This document shows, piece by piece, positions 47,574-56,045 of a DNA stretch of 64,000 nucleotides. Where the stretch lies: positions 109,110 through 173,109 of the forward strand of contig CACBYE010000002.1 of the NCBI GenBank assembly GCA_902543375.1, written 5' to 3'. The stretch's first letter is position 1. Every line of letters starts with the position of its first letter. The position numbers and the translations under genes were made by a program. This stretch comes from an uncultured Pelagibacteraceae bacterium (GTDB lineage Bacteria; Pseudomonadota; Alphaproteobacteria; Pelagibacterales; Pelagibacteraceae). The notes under the pieces were generated by a model. The model saw only the letters and a program-made list of their open reading frames with translations, was not told the origin of the DNA and did not search any database.

Positions 47574-48035
47574 ATGTCATTAAAAGTAACCATTGAGACA
47601 GAATATAAAAATGCCTTAAAATCTAAAGATAAGATTAAAATCTCAACTTATAGGTTAATTTTATCATCAATTAAGGATGTTGATATTTTAAATAGATCCG
47701 GTCCAAATAAAAAAGAGACAGATGATGAAGATATTAAAAAATTATTAAAAAAGATGATGAAGCAAAGAGCCGAATCAATTGATATTTATAAAAAAAATAA
47801 TAGATCTGATTTACTAGAAATTGAGCAGAATGAATTTAATATTCTATCAAGTTTCCTTCCTAAACAACTTAATGACGAAGACACTAAAAAAATATGTGAG
47901 GAAATTATTTCTAAATTAGGTGCTAACTCTATTAAGGATATGGGAAAAGTAATGGGAGAATTAAAAAAACAACATGCTGATGAAATTGATTTTTCAAAAG
48001 CTGGAACCTTCATAAAAAATTTATTAAATAAATAA
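47574..48035 (+). CDS. GatB/YqeY domain protein
   Basis: The 153-residue protein matches the YqeY family, which shares the tRNA-binding tail domain of GatB. Visible are LIDDVKNALK-like helices: KNALKSKDKIKISTYRLILS, then LLKKMMKQRAESIDIYKKNN, then EFNILSSFLPKQL and MGKVMGELKK. It precedes dnaG and rpoD, a common alphaproteobacterial arrangement in place of rpsU. The dnaG start shares one base with its stop (TAATG). Its exact role is unknown. Confidence 0.87.
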   Translation: MSLKVTIETEYKNALKSKDKIKISTYRLILSSIKDVDILNRSGPNKKETDDEDIKKLLKKMMKQRAESIDIYKKNNRSDLLEIEQNEFNILSSFLPKQLNDEDTKKICEEIISKLGANSIKDMGKVMGELKKQHADEIDFSKAGTFIKNLLNK

Positions 48036-49810
48036 TGAAATATCCAAAAGAATATTTAGATGAAATTAAAACACGCCTAAAAGTTTCAAGTGTTGTTTCT
48101 AAAGTTGTGGCCTTAAAAAAAAGAGGAAAAGAATTTGTTGGATTATCGCCCTTCAAAAACGAAAAAACACCATCATTCACAGTGAATGATGAAAAAGAAT
48201 TTTACCATTGTTTTGCAAGTTCAGAACATGGAAATATTTTTGATTTTGTTATGAAAACCCAAAATTTAAGATTTGGAGAAGCAGTAAAATATCTTGCGAA
48301 TATTGCAGGAATGCAACCTTATATGTTTACAAAACAAGATGAAGAAAGAGAAAAAAAATGGAAAGAGTACTTAGCAATTTATAGTGCGTATGTTGATTTT
48401 TATCACAGTGAACTGTTAAAAAATGCAAGCTACTTAAATGCTAGAGATTATTTAAAGAACAGGTCTTTAGGTAAAGATGAGGTAAAAAAATTTAAGATTG
48501 GTTTTATTGAAAAAAGTCCCAGTTTTTTCGATAAATTGAAAAAGGAATTTAGTGAAAAGACTTTATTAGAAAGCGGTTTATTTTATTTTGATCAGAAGAA
48601 GAATATTTTTTTAGAAAGATTCAGAGGAAGACTAATATTCCCGATAAATAATATCTCAGGCCAACCGATAGCACTAGGTGGAAGAATAATAGAAAGTTCA
48701 GATTATTTAGCGAAATATATAAATTCACCAGAGACAACTTTTTTTAAAAAAGGTTCTAATCTTTATAATCTAGATATAGCAAGAAAATTATCTAATAAAA
48801 TAGATCATATTTTTTTAGTTGAAGGTTACATGGATGTAGTTGGACTAAGTAAGAATGGAATTGAGAATGTAGTCGCTAATCTTGGGACGTCTTTAACTGA
48901 TAAACAGATTTCAACATTAAATCAGTTTTTTGATGACATTATAATTTGTTTTGATGGCGACCAAAGTGGTTACAAAGCTGCCTTAAGAGCTGCTGAAAAT
49001 TCCATAAAAGAATTAAAACCTGAAAAACAAATATCTTTTTTATTTCTACCAAGTAAAGAAGACCCTGATAGTTTTGTGAACAAAAATGGTAAAAATTATT
49101 TTTTAGATTTTACTAAACAAAACAAACTATCTATTCATCAATTTATTTTTAATCATTACAAAAAGCAAACTGATAACAACCCATCATCAATGGCAATATT
49201 CGAGAAAAAATTGAGATTTATAGCAAATTCGATTAAAGATAATTTTATAAAAAAATATGTTCTTGAATATTTTTTAGAGAAAATAGCTGAATTAACACCC
49301 CATACTAATCAAAAAAAAAGCAAGTTTTTTATTAAGAAAGCAAGATCGCTTGCTTCAACAAAAAAACTTTTTAATGAAAGCCAAGCTATAACAGGTATAG
49401 AGTTGAAAGAATTCTCTCTACTATATTTACTTATTCACAATTTATCTTTTTTCCAAACGAATATTCATCTAATTGAAAATATTAAGTTACTCACAGAAAT
49501 CAATAAGCAGATATTTAATTCAGTAATTTACCACTTAAAGTCTAGCGAGCAGATTGCTATTGAAAATCTTAATTTGGATGAACAATTGCTAGATAAGATT
49601 AACAAGTTTGCACCAATCAAACATATTCTTAAAAATAAACCCAAAAATGATAATCGATTGATAGAGTTATTAGATGATATTTCCAAAGATTTATTCAATT
49701 TTGATTTAGAGTTAAGAATTCAAGAATTAGAGTCGAAATTCTCAGAGGATTTGAGCGAAACGACATTCAACAAGCTAAAAGAGCTAAAAAACGAGAGAAA
49801 AACTAACTAA
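48035..49810 (+). CDS. dnaG: DNA primase with degenerate zinc-binding domain
   Basis: Synthesises RNA primers at the replication fork. The 591-residue protein keeps the TOPRIM core (HIFLVEGYMDVVGLSKNG and IICFDGDQSGYKAALRA) and the RNA polymerase domain with GRLIFPI followed by ALGGRII and YINSPET. The N-terminal zinc ribbon is altered: the usual CPFH is SPFK (38-41) and CFGC is CFAS (59-62), leaving one of four ligands. The surrounding residues (NEKTPSFTV, FYHCF) stay conserved, so the domain likely folds without zinc. It sits between yqeY and rpoD. Confidence 0.94.
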   Translation: MKYPKEYLDEIKTRLKVSSVVSKVVALKKRGKEFVGLSPFKNEKTPSFTVNDEKEFYHCFASSEHGNIFDFVMKTQNLRFGEAVKYLANIAGMQPYMFTKQDEEREKKWKEYLAIYSAYVDFYHSELLKNASYLNARDYLKNRSLGKDEVKKFKIGFIEKSPSFFDKLKKEFSEKTLLESGLFYFDQKKNIFLERFRGRLIFPINNISGQPIALGGRIIESSDYLAKYINSPETTFFKKGSNLYNLDIARKLSNKIDHIFLVEGYMDVVGLSKNGIENVVANLGTSLTDKQISTLNQFFDDIIICFDGDQSGYKAALRAAENSIKELKPEKQISFLFLPSKEDPDSFVNKNGKNYFLDFTKQNKLSIHQFIFNHYKKQTDNNPSSMAIFEKKLRFIANSIKDNFIKKYVLEYFLEKIAELTPHTNQKKSKFFIKKARSLASTKKLFNESQAITGIELKEFSLLYLLIHNLSFFQTNIHLIENIKLLTEINKQIFNSVIYHLKSSEQIAIENLNLDEQLLDKINKFAPIKHILKNKPKNDNRLIELLDDISKDLFNFDLELRIQELESKFSEDLSETTFNKLKELKNERKTN

Positions 49811-49877
49811 TTATAATAAATTATCAATGGATTTTTAATAATTTGACATTATATAAGTCTTTCAAACAAAATTTGCT

Positions 49878-51704
49878 GTGGAAAGAATAATTACTAAATC
49901 GTTTGCAAGATTGATGGGTAGAGGAACCCATCGTGGATTTATAACGTATGAGGAACTTAGCAAATCTCTTGGTAAACGGAATCTTTCAGATGAAAACTTG
50001 TCCCAAGCTTTTATTCATATTTTAGATGAGAAAATTATATTAGTTGAAAAAAAATCAGACTTTAAGGTATTAAGAAAAAAAGAAAACTCTTCCAAAGAGG
50101 AAGGTAAAACAATTGAAAAAAGTGACGACCCAATAAGAATGTACCTTAGAGAAATGGGTGGCGTTGAGTTATTGTCCAGAGAAGGAGAGATAGCTATAGC
50201 GAAGAGAATAGAAGCAGGAAAGGACGTAATGTTGATCGCTTTGTCCCAAAGTCCAATTACTGCTCAACAATTTTTTGATTGGGATGAAAAATTACAAAAT
50301 GATGAAATTCTTGTTAGAGAAATAATTGATATAGATACAAATTATATGGAAGATGAAAATACTGGTCCAAGTGCTAAACAAAAGAATGCTGGAGAGGATG
50401 AAAAAGATGATAATTCGGCCGATGAAAGTGATGATGACTTTAATCCAACACTTGCAGCAATGGAGTCCGAAATCAAACCAAAAGTTCTTAAGACAGTTCA
50501 TTTACTTACAAAAGAATATCGTAAATTAATAAAATATCAAAAAGAGAAGCTAAATTGTGTTCTTAATTCTAAAATTTTTTCAACTTCAAAAGAAAAAGGA
50601 TATGAAAAAATTGTCAATGATATTTTAGAAAATATTAAGTCACTCCAATTATCCCCGTCGGTATTAGAAGAACTTGTGCAAAAGCATTATGTAGAAAATA
50701 GGAAGGTAATTTCATTAGAGGGAAACCTTTTGAGACTAGCAATGAACCAAAAAATACCAAGAAACGAATTTATAAAATTCTATATAGGAAATGAAATTAA
50801 CCCCAATTTAAAAAAATTTTTAGACACAAACACTTTGTGGAAGCAATTTTTTAGTAAAAACAAAGAAGAATTTAAAAATATTAGAGAAAGATTAGTTGAA
50901 ATTAGTCACAAACTTGGGATGTCAGTGACTGATTTTAAGAAATTAGTCAGTCGTGTTCAGAAAGGTGAAAAAGAGTCTAGGATAGCTAAAAAGGAGATGG
51001 TAGAGGCGAATTTAAGATTAGTTATCTCAATTGCAAAAAAATATACAAATAGAGGTCTTCAGTTTCTCGATTTAATTCAGGAAGGTAATATTGGATTGAT
51101 GAAAGCTGTGGACAAATTTGAATATCGAAGAGGATATAAGTTTTCTACATATGCAACTTGGTGGATAAGACAAGCAATAACCAGATCAATTGCAGATCAA
51201 GCAAGAACAATTAGAATTCCTGTGCACATGATTGAAACAATTAATAAGATTGTTAGAACGCAAAGACTTATCTTGAGTGAGTTTGGTAGAGAAGCTACCC
51301 CAGAAGAGTTAGCCAAAAAACTGAGAATGCCTCTAGATAAGGTTAGAAAAGTTTTAAAAATTTCAAAAGAACCTGTATCTTTAGAAAAACCAGTTGGGGA
51401 CGAAGAGGATAGTAGCTTGGGAGATTTTATAGAAGATACAAAAGCTTTAGCACCTTTAGAACAGGCAATTAAATCAAATTTGGGAGAAGCAACTACTAAA
51501 ATACTCTCGACTTTAACACCTAGAGAGGAGCGAGTTTTAAGGATGAGATTTGGTGTTGGGATGAACACTGATCATACTTTAGAGGAAGTTGGATTACAGT
51601 TTTCAGTAACAAGGGAAAGAATACGTCAGATAGAAGCAAAAGCTTTGAGAAAACTTAAACATCCAAGTAGGTCAAAACAACTCAAAAGCTTCTTGGAAAG
51701 TTAA
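49878..51704 (+). CDS. rpoD: RNA polymerase primary sigma factor (sigma-70)
   Basis: Principal sigma factor. The 608 residues contain region 1.1 ([14 protein letters not shown]), region 1.2 ([21 protein letters not shown]), an acidic spacer near residues 160-195, region 2 ([19 protein letters not shown] and [20 protein letters not shown]), region 3 and region 4 with the helix-turn-helix ([29 protein letters not shown]). The start is GTG at 49878. A TTGACA lies at about 49846 in the 67-bp gap after dnaG but has no matching -10 that I trust. Confidence 0.96.
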   Translation: MERIITKSFARLMGRGTHRGFITYEELSKSLGKRNLSDENLSQAFIHILDEKIILVEKKSDFKVLRKKENSSKEEGKTIEKSDDPIRMYLREMGGVELLSREGEIAIAKRIEAGKDVMLIALSQSPITAQQFFDWDEKLQNDEILVREIIDIDTNYMEDENTGPSAKQKNAGEDEKDDNSADESDDDFNPTLAAMESEIKPKVLKTVHLLTKEYRKLIKYQKEKLNCVLNSKIFSTSKEKGYEKIVNDILENIKSLQLSPSVLEELVQKHYVENRKVISLEGNLLRLAMNQKIPRNEFIKFYIGNEINPNLKKFLDTNTLWKQFFSKNKEEFKNIRERLVEISHKLGMSVTDFKKLVSRVQKGEKESRIAKKEMVEANLRLVISIAKKYTNRGLQFLDLIQEGNIGLMKAVDKFEYRRGYKFSTYATWWIRQAITRSIADQARTIRIPVHMIETINKIVRTQRLILSEFGREATPEELAKKLRMPLDKVRKVLKISKEPVSLEKPVGDEEDSSLGDFIEDTKALAPLEQAIKSNLGEATTKILSTLTPREERVLRMRFGVGMNTDHTLEEVGLQFSVTRERIRQIEAKALRKLKHPSRSKQLKSFLES

Positions 51705-51707
51705 TTT

Positions 51708-51782
51708 GGGCCGTTAGCTCAATAGTAGAGTACTGCATTGACATTGCAGGGGTAGTTGGAGCGTAACCAACACGGCCCACCA
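51708..51782 (+). tRNA. tRNA-Val (anticodon GAC)
   Basis: A 75-nt cloverleaf: acceptor GGGCCGT with ACGGCCC, anticodon arm CTGCA-TTGACAT-TGCAG giving GAC, a T-arm GTTGG-AGCGTAA-CCAAC, discriminator A and encoded CCA. The T-loop reads AGCGTAA rather than the usual TTCGAAT-type loop. It begins 3 nt after the rpoD stop. Confidence 0.92.
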
Positions 51783-51791
51783 TTTTTTGAC

Positions 51792-52649
51792 TTAATTATT
51801 TAAATCTCTTAAAATTTTTTTAATTTTTTGATTATCTAATATATTGAATATAAAGTTTCTGTAAAATATTTTTCTAATAATTCTTCTAAAAAAACTTCTT
51901 TTATTCAAGAGGCCATATTTTTTATCAAATTTAGATTTTAGTTTTTCAAAATATTCATTGTGTCTATAATCAATTGCCCATTCATTTTGTGCTTTATTAC
52001 TCACTTCTTTATTTTGAAAGCATTTTCGAGAGTCAATTGAAAGTACAACTATAGACTCAAAAAATTCTACTAAAAAAATTTTTTTTGAGTAAAAGCTTAT
52101 TTTTTTTCTTAATAATGGTGATCTTCTATGAATGTTATCAACAATATTTTTAGCATAATTTATAAAAGAATATTTAGAAGGGTTACCAAATTCCTTTTTT
52201 AAATAGCTTGTACTTGTATCTTCAACGATAATTTTTCCCCCATCTTTGATATGAGGTAAAGAGTAGTGTACAGTGCTAATTTGTTGTAAATTTTTGTGCC
52301 CACCATCATCTAAAATAATATCAATTTTACCTTCTTTTTTATAAAAATAATTCCAGAATTTTTCATTACTTTGGTTACCTATATAAATTTTAAAACCATG
52401 TTTTTCTAATTTTTTAGCTCTTGGATTGAGATCTATACCAATTATCTTTGCATTCTTTCCAAAGTATTTTTGCCACATGAATAATGATCCACCATTTGCA
52501 ACACCTATTTCAACAAACTTAATTTTTTTATTTCTATAACTTGAAAAAATTTTTTCGTAAACTTGAAAATAATTACTCCATTTTATTGAAAATTTTTTAG
52601 AATTTTTGAATAATTTGTATATTAAAAGTTTTTTTGTATCTTTATTCAT
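51792..52649 (-). CDS. Class I SAM-dependent methyltransferase (Methyltransf_24/CmcI-like)
   Basis: The 285-residue protein has a SAM-binding fold. The loop is KFVEIGVANGGSLFMWQKYF near residue 40, the acidic ribose ligand is in IIGIDLNPRAK, and DIILDDGGHKNLQQIST plus GGKIIVEDTSTSY give the later motifs. The IGVANGGS form is typical of cephalosporin-hydroxylase-like and sugar or polyketide methyltransferases. It stands alone on the minus strand between tRNA-Val and a CAT tRNA, and is very rich in Lys, Phe and Ile. The substrate is unknown; a surface-sugar role is a guess. Confidence 0.78.
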   Translation of the reverse strand: MNKDTKKLLIYKLFKNSKKFSIKWSNYFQVYEKIFSSYRNKKIKFVEIGVANGGSLFMWQKYFGKNAKIIGIDLNPRAKKLEKHGFKIYIGNQSNEKFWNYFYKKEGKIDIILDDGGHKNLQQISTVHYSLPHIKDGGKIIVEDTSTSYLKKEFGNPSKYSFINYAKNIVDNIHRRSPLLRKKISFYSKKIFLVEFFESIVVLSIDSRKCFQNKEVSNKAQNEWAIDYRHNEYFEKLKSKFDKKYGLLNKRSFFRRIIRKIFYRNFIFNILDNQKIKKILRDLNN

Positions 52650-52701
52650 ATTTTAATATCTATTAAGACCTCATCATAAATTAAAAAAAAAATATCTCAA
52701 C

Positions 52702-52730
52702 TTGCGCGTTCAGCAAAAACATTGTAAACA
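52702..52730 (+). promoter_or_regulatory. Predicted promoter of the CAT tRNA
   Basis: TTGCGC (52702-52707) and TAAACA (52725-52730) are 17 nt apart and end 10 nt before the tRNA. GCGCG upstream of a stable RNA in such an AT-rich genome stands out. The -10 match is weak. Confidence 0.35.
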
Positions 52731-52740
52731 TCAGCTTGTT

Positions 52741-52817
52741 GGGCCTGTAGCTCAGTTGGTTAGAGCAGTACACTCATAATGTATTGGTCCCAGGTTCGAG
52801 TCCTGGCGGGCCCACCA
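52741..52817 (+). tRNA. tRNA with CAT anticodon (elongator Met, or Ile2 after lysidine modification)
   Basis: A 77-nt cloverleaf: acceptor GGGCCTG with CGGGCCC (one T-G pair), D-arm GCTCAGTTGGTTAGAGC, anticodon loop CTCATAA with CAT, T-arm CCAGGTTCGAGTCCTGG and encoded CCA. It lacks the initiator-type acceptor mismatch. I cannot decide between elongator Met and Ile2 by eye; the G1-C72 acceptor and GGGCCTGTAGCTCAG start resemble Ile tRNAs. Confidence 0.93.
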
Positions 52818-52834
52818 AATGTGGTAAATCAAAT

Positions 52835-53425
52835 TTAATTATTTGAAAATTCTTTTAAAACTCTAAATAAAGCTTTAATGTCATTGTCATTAGAACTCAA
52901 TACTGAGGCAAATTCTTCTTTTTGTGTTCTAGCTAAACTCAGACCTTCAATTATTAAATCTCTTATTTGAGGGTTATCTGGATTTTTTGTATAAATTCTC
53001 CAATCTATGTTTATTTCGGGTCTCTCATTTGTTGCTTTTAAAACACTATTCACAATGGTGTAATTATCGTTTAACTTTTCTTTATTTGTCACATCTATTT
53101 CAGGATTAGTATACTCAGCTAGTCTACTTGAGAAACTTTTTAAAAAATATACTTCAAATAATTTGGTATAATTTTTCTTCTCCTCATCATTTAAGCTTTT
53201 CCTTTTTACGCCAAGTGTGTAAAAACCAATACCCTTTATATCTACTGTTTCCTTGGCAATTAATTTTAATTTTTCTATTTTTTCTTCTTTGGATATATTT
53301 TCGCCAAGTAATTTTGAGGCCCTATTAACAGTTGATTGAACAAAAATATCAGGTTCAATTGAGAACGCAGAGTATGATGTTGAAAGAAAAATAATTAATA
53401 ATATCAATAAGTTTTTTTTCATCAT
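52835..53425 (-). CDS. mlaC: MlaC/Ttg2D-family phospholipid-binding periplasmic protein
   Basis: Periplasmic carrier in the Mla system that moves phospholipids between outer and inner membranes. The 196-residue protein has a signal peptide (LLILLIIFLSTSYSAFS) and the Tol_Tol_Ttg2 fold: LKLIAKETVDIKGIGFYTLG near residue 50, the LNDEEKKNYTKLFEVYFLKS helix, then DWRIYTKN and IRDLIIEGLSLARTQKEEFA. It lies 14 nt downstream of mlaA; the ABC transporter parts of the system are not in the window. Confidence 0.88.
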   Translation of the reverse strand: MMKKNLLILLIIFLSTSYSAFSIEPDIFVQSTVNRASKLLGENISKEEKIEKLKLIAKETVDIKGIGFYTLGVKRKSLNDEEKKNYTKLFEVYFLKSFSSRLAEYTNPEIDVTNKEKLNDNYTIVNSVLKATNERPEINIDWRIYTKNPDNPQIRDLIIEGLSLARTQKEEFASVLSSNDNDIKALFRVLKEFSNN

Positions 53426-53439
53426 TTATAAAATGAAGA

Positions 53440-54228
53440 TTATTGAGTTTCTATTTCTTCCCAATCACTGTCATCTTGAGTTTCAATAATTTTTGTACTG
53501 TTCAAGATTCTTTGTTGTCTATCTTGTAAATAAAGACTTTTTACTGAAGCATAAAAATCTAATGAATTTTTTTCTAAATTTTCAATCGAGTCAAAATTTT
53601 TAGCTCTAAAATCTACACCAGCTGTTACCCTCGATGCATAATAGTCAACATCTCTAAAATAGTGAGTATCGTTTTTAACGGTCACATTATACCAAGCATC
53701 CCCACCAACAAAGTTTGTTAAAGAAGCCATTGTATCTCTAGCAGTAGTCGGACCCAAAACAGGTAACACTAGATAGCAACCAGGCCCAACGCCATATGAA
53801 GCTAAACTTTGTCCATAATCCTCTTTTACATATTCACTGAACCCAAGATAGGTCGCAACATCAATTAGGCCGAGAACACCGACTGTTGTATTGATTAAAA
53901 ATCTTCCAGTATTTACACCAGCCAAAGCAAATTCACCTTGAAGAATATTATTAGGTATAGTTACAACGTTTGATAAATTATTTAATGAGTTGCTTACTCC
54001 TGTTTTAACTGGAGAGGGCAAAACTCTGTAAACACTTGAAACCGGTTTAAAAATAACCTTATCTAACCCCTGATTAAGAGCAAAAGATGCTTTATTGAAA
54101 GTTTCGGAGCAATCTTTAATTTCAGATGGTTCATTTTTTTTTAAGACAAGCTCGCCATCAGAACTTGCATAAACATTTGTAATTAACGTAAAAGTTGTAA
54201 TTAAAATTACTAAAATTTTCTTCATCAT
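53440..54228 (-). CDS. mlaA: MlaA/VacJ family outer-membrane phospholipid removal protein
   Basis: Outer-membrane component that extracts misplaced phospholipids. The 262-residue protein shows the VacJ pattern: FNKASFALNQGLDKVIFKPV, then LNNLSNVVTIPNNILQGEFA, GRFLINTTVGVLGLIDVAT, and YGVGPGCYLVLPVLGPTTARD. Usual MlaA proteins are lipoproteins, but here the signal peptide ends around TLITNVYASS with no Cys for lipidation. It forms a unit with mlaC and is divergent from the amidase across 65 bp. Confidence 0.88.
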   Translation of the reverse strand: MMKKILVILITTFTLITNVYASSDGELVLKKNEPSEIKDCSETFNKASFALNQGLDKVIFKPVSSVYRVLPSPVKTGVSNSLNNLSNVVTIPNNILQGEFALAGVNTGRFLINTTVGVLGLIDVATYLGFSEYVKEDYGQSLASYGVGPGCYLVLPVLGPTTARDTMASLTNFVGGDAWYNVTVKNDTHYFRDVDYYASRVTAGVDFRAKNFDSIENLEKNSLDFYASVKSLYLQDRQQRILNSTKIIETQDDSDWEEIETQ

Positions 54229-54293
54229 ATAGAGTTCTGTATATTACAATGTTAAATAAAATAAAATAAGAATTAATCATTATAATTGCTTAA

Positions 54294-55025
54294 ATGTGGC
54301 CTAAAATATCACTAAATTATTCACCCAATTTTAATGTAATCAAAAGATCTGAAAAAAATATTAAATTTATAATTATTCACTACACTGGTATGAGTAAAGA
54401 ATTATCAGCTATAAAAAGACTTTGTAATATCAAATCAAAAGTTAGTGCTCACTACTTTATAAAAAAAAATGGCTCAGTATTAAATCTTGTTCCTCCACTT
54501 TACGAAGCCTGGCACGCTGGTAAATCAAGCTGGAAGAACTTAAAATATCTTAACAGACATTCTATAGGGATTGAGATACAAAATTCTGGCCATGATAATA
54601 AGTATGAAAATTTTTCTCATAAACAAATTATTTCAATTATAAAATTATTAAAATATTTAATAAGAAAATACAATATTAATTTAAAAAATGTTTTAGGTCA
54701 TTCTGATATTTCTCCAGATCGCAAAAAAGATCCTGGAGAAAAGTTTCCTTGGAAGAAGCTAGCGAAATTTAACTTATCTCAATGGCATAATCTGGATGAA
54801 AAAAAAATTAAAAAAAAAAGATTAATCAAACTAAATTTTGCTGAAGAATTTAAGTTTATGAGAAATTTAAATAAAATCGGGTATCATAAAATTTCACAAA
54901 AAAACTATAATTTTCAAAAAAAAATTTTGACTAAAGCTTTTCAAAGACGGTTTAGACAAGAGTTGATTAATGGAATTTCTGATCAAGAATGCTTAATAAT
55001 TAGTAAGAATTTATTGAAATCGTGA
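54294..55025 (+). CDS. N-acetylmuramoyl-L-alanine amidase, AmpD/AmiD type
   Basis: Zinc amidase cutting the bond between muramic acid and the peptide stem. The amidase_2 domain includes FIIIHYTGMSKELSAI with the first zinc His, SAHYFIKKNGSVLNLVPP, EAWHAGKSSWK, and the late GHSDISPDRKKDPGEKFPW with the second His. A C-terminal peptidoglycan-binding-like domain follows (FQRRFRQELINGISD). No clear signal peptide is visible, so a cytoplasmic recycling role (AmpD-like) is possible, though the two-domain layout resembles AmiD. Total 243 residues. Confidence 0.88.
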   Translation: MWPKISLNYSPNFNVIKRSEKNIKFIIIHYTGMSKELSAIKRLCNIKSKVSAHYFIKKNGSVLNLVPPLYEAWHAGKSSWKNLKYLNRHSIGIEIQNSGHDNKYENFSHKQIISIIKLLKYLIRKYNINLKNVLGHSDISPDRKKDPGEKFPWKKLAKFNLSQWHNLDEKKIKKKRLIKLNFAEEFKFMRNLNKIGYHKISQKNYNFQKKILTKAFQRRFRQELINGISDQECLIISKNLLKS

Positions 55026-55068
55026 TTATTATTGTTGAAAAAAATCTATTTAATAATAAATTAACGTT

Positions 55069-55421
55069 GCTAGATAAATGACTTATCGCTTTAAATAATT
55101 AAAGAGGAAAGTCCGGGCTCCGCAAGGATACAGTGCCAGGTAATACCTGGCGGGGGAAACCCTAGGGACAGTGCCACAGAAAACAAACCGCCATAACATG
55201 GCAAGGGTGAAAAGGTGTGGTAAGAGCACACCGGTTCTATTGGTAACAATGAACGCTGGAAAACCCCACTGGGAGCAAGACTAAGTAGAGGTGACACTGT
55301 TGTGAAACTAAAAGCCATCCTTGGCTAGTCATCAGGGTTAGTCGCTTGAGTTTGAAAGAAATTTCAAACCTAGATAAATGATAGGTTTAAATGACAGAAC
55401 CCGGCTTATAGTTTATCTAGC
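55069..55421 (+). ncRNA. rnpB: RNase P RNA (bacterial class A)
   Basis: Catalytic RNA that trims tRNA 5' ends. The universal segment GAGGAAAGTCCGGGCTCC is at 55104-55121 and the matching ACAGAACCCGGCTTA at 55394-55408, which pair in the P4 core. The ends pair as P1 (GCTAGATAAA near 55069 with TTTATCTAGC ending at 55421). The internal AGGGTGAAA-type and GGTAAGAGC segments are also in order. It is far more GC-rich than its surroundings. End coordinates are set by the P1 pairing and may be off by a few bases. Confidence 0.95.
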
Positions 55422-55502
55422 AGCTCTCTGTAATATTGTCTTATTAATCATAACATTAAGAACAAGTCTAATTCTAGTAAATTAAACCCTAAATTGTATC
55501 TA

Positions 55503-55531
55503 TTGACAGTTGTTGTAAAAACCCATATTAT
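55503..55531 (+). promoter_or_regulatory. Predicted sigma-70 promoter of the mraZ-dcw cluster
   Basis: A perfect -35 TTGACA (55503-55508) is followed by a 17-nt spacer and TATTAT (55526-55531). It is 44 nt upstream of the mraZ ATG. The -10 and the start-site region are covered by the three CCCA repeats described as the MraZ operator, a good position for repression. Confidence 0.65.
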
Positions 55532-55545
55532 CCCAAATATTCCCA
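55522..55545 (-). promoter_or_regulatory. Predicted MraZ operator: three TGGG repeats with 10-bp period
   Basis: CCCA occurs at 55522-55525, 55532-55535 and 55542-55545, exactly 10 bp apart; on the minus strand these read TGGG. MraZ is known to bind three TGGGN repeats at this spacing upstream of its own gene. Here the repeats overlap the -10 of the predicted promoter. The orientation is opposite to transcription, which is the one point to check. Confidence 0.65.
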
Positions 55546-55574
55546 TATAAGGGATATTAAGGATTTTATGGTTT

Positions 55575-56033
55575 ATGTTTTTATCGACCTACCAAAACAA
55601 GATAGACAAAAAAGGAAGGGTGTCAGTGCCAGCTAGTTTTAGATCTTATTTGTCTAATTTGGGATATAATGGAGTTGTCTGTTACCCATCATTTAATAAT
55701 CAATCATTAGAAGCGTGGCCGCAAGATAGAATTGAAAAAATATCTAATTCAATAGATTCATTAAATCCCTTTGAGGAAAAAAGAGATTTTTTCGCTACAT
55801 CTATATTATCTGAAAGTATAAATTTACAATTTGACAGTGAGGGAAGAATTTCACTTACCCCAAAATTATTAAAACACGCAAAAATAAAAAATAGCATACT
55901 GTTTGTTGGCCAAGGAAAGACATTTCAAATATGGGAACCATCAATTTTCGAGAAATTTAAGGTAACTGCAAGAAAAAAAGCAAATTTGTATCGAGCAAGT
56001 CTTAAATGGGAGGACCAATTTAACAAATCATAA
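55575..56033 (+). CDS. mraZ: Transcriptional regulator MraZ
   Basis: First gene of the division and cell-wall cluster; a ring-forming regulator that represses its own operon. The 152-residue protein has two AbrB-like repeats: MFLSTYQNKIDKKGRVSVPASFR at its N-terminus (given in parts: STYQNKIDKKGRVSVP) and INLQFDSEGRISLTPKLLKHA near residue 80. Both show the DxxGR core. The start at 55575 fits the family's MF-start; another ATG at 55568 is out of frame. ftsZ starts 12 nt after the stop with an AGAGGGGG ribosome site. Confidence 0.94.
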   Translation: MFLSTYQNKIDKKGRVSVPASFRSYLSNLGYNGVVCYPSFNNQSLEAWPQDRIEKISNSIDSLNPFEEKRDFFATSILSESINLQFDSEGRISLTPKLLKHAKIKNSILFVGQGKTFQIWEPSIFEKFKVTARKKANLYRASLKWEDQFNKS

Positions 56034-56045
56034 AGAGGGGGAATA

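Noticed and set aside
55091..55318. Open frame opposite rnpB
   Set aside because: It lies within the conserved RNase P RNA core, so the lack of stops reflects the GC-rich RNA, not a protein.
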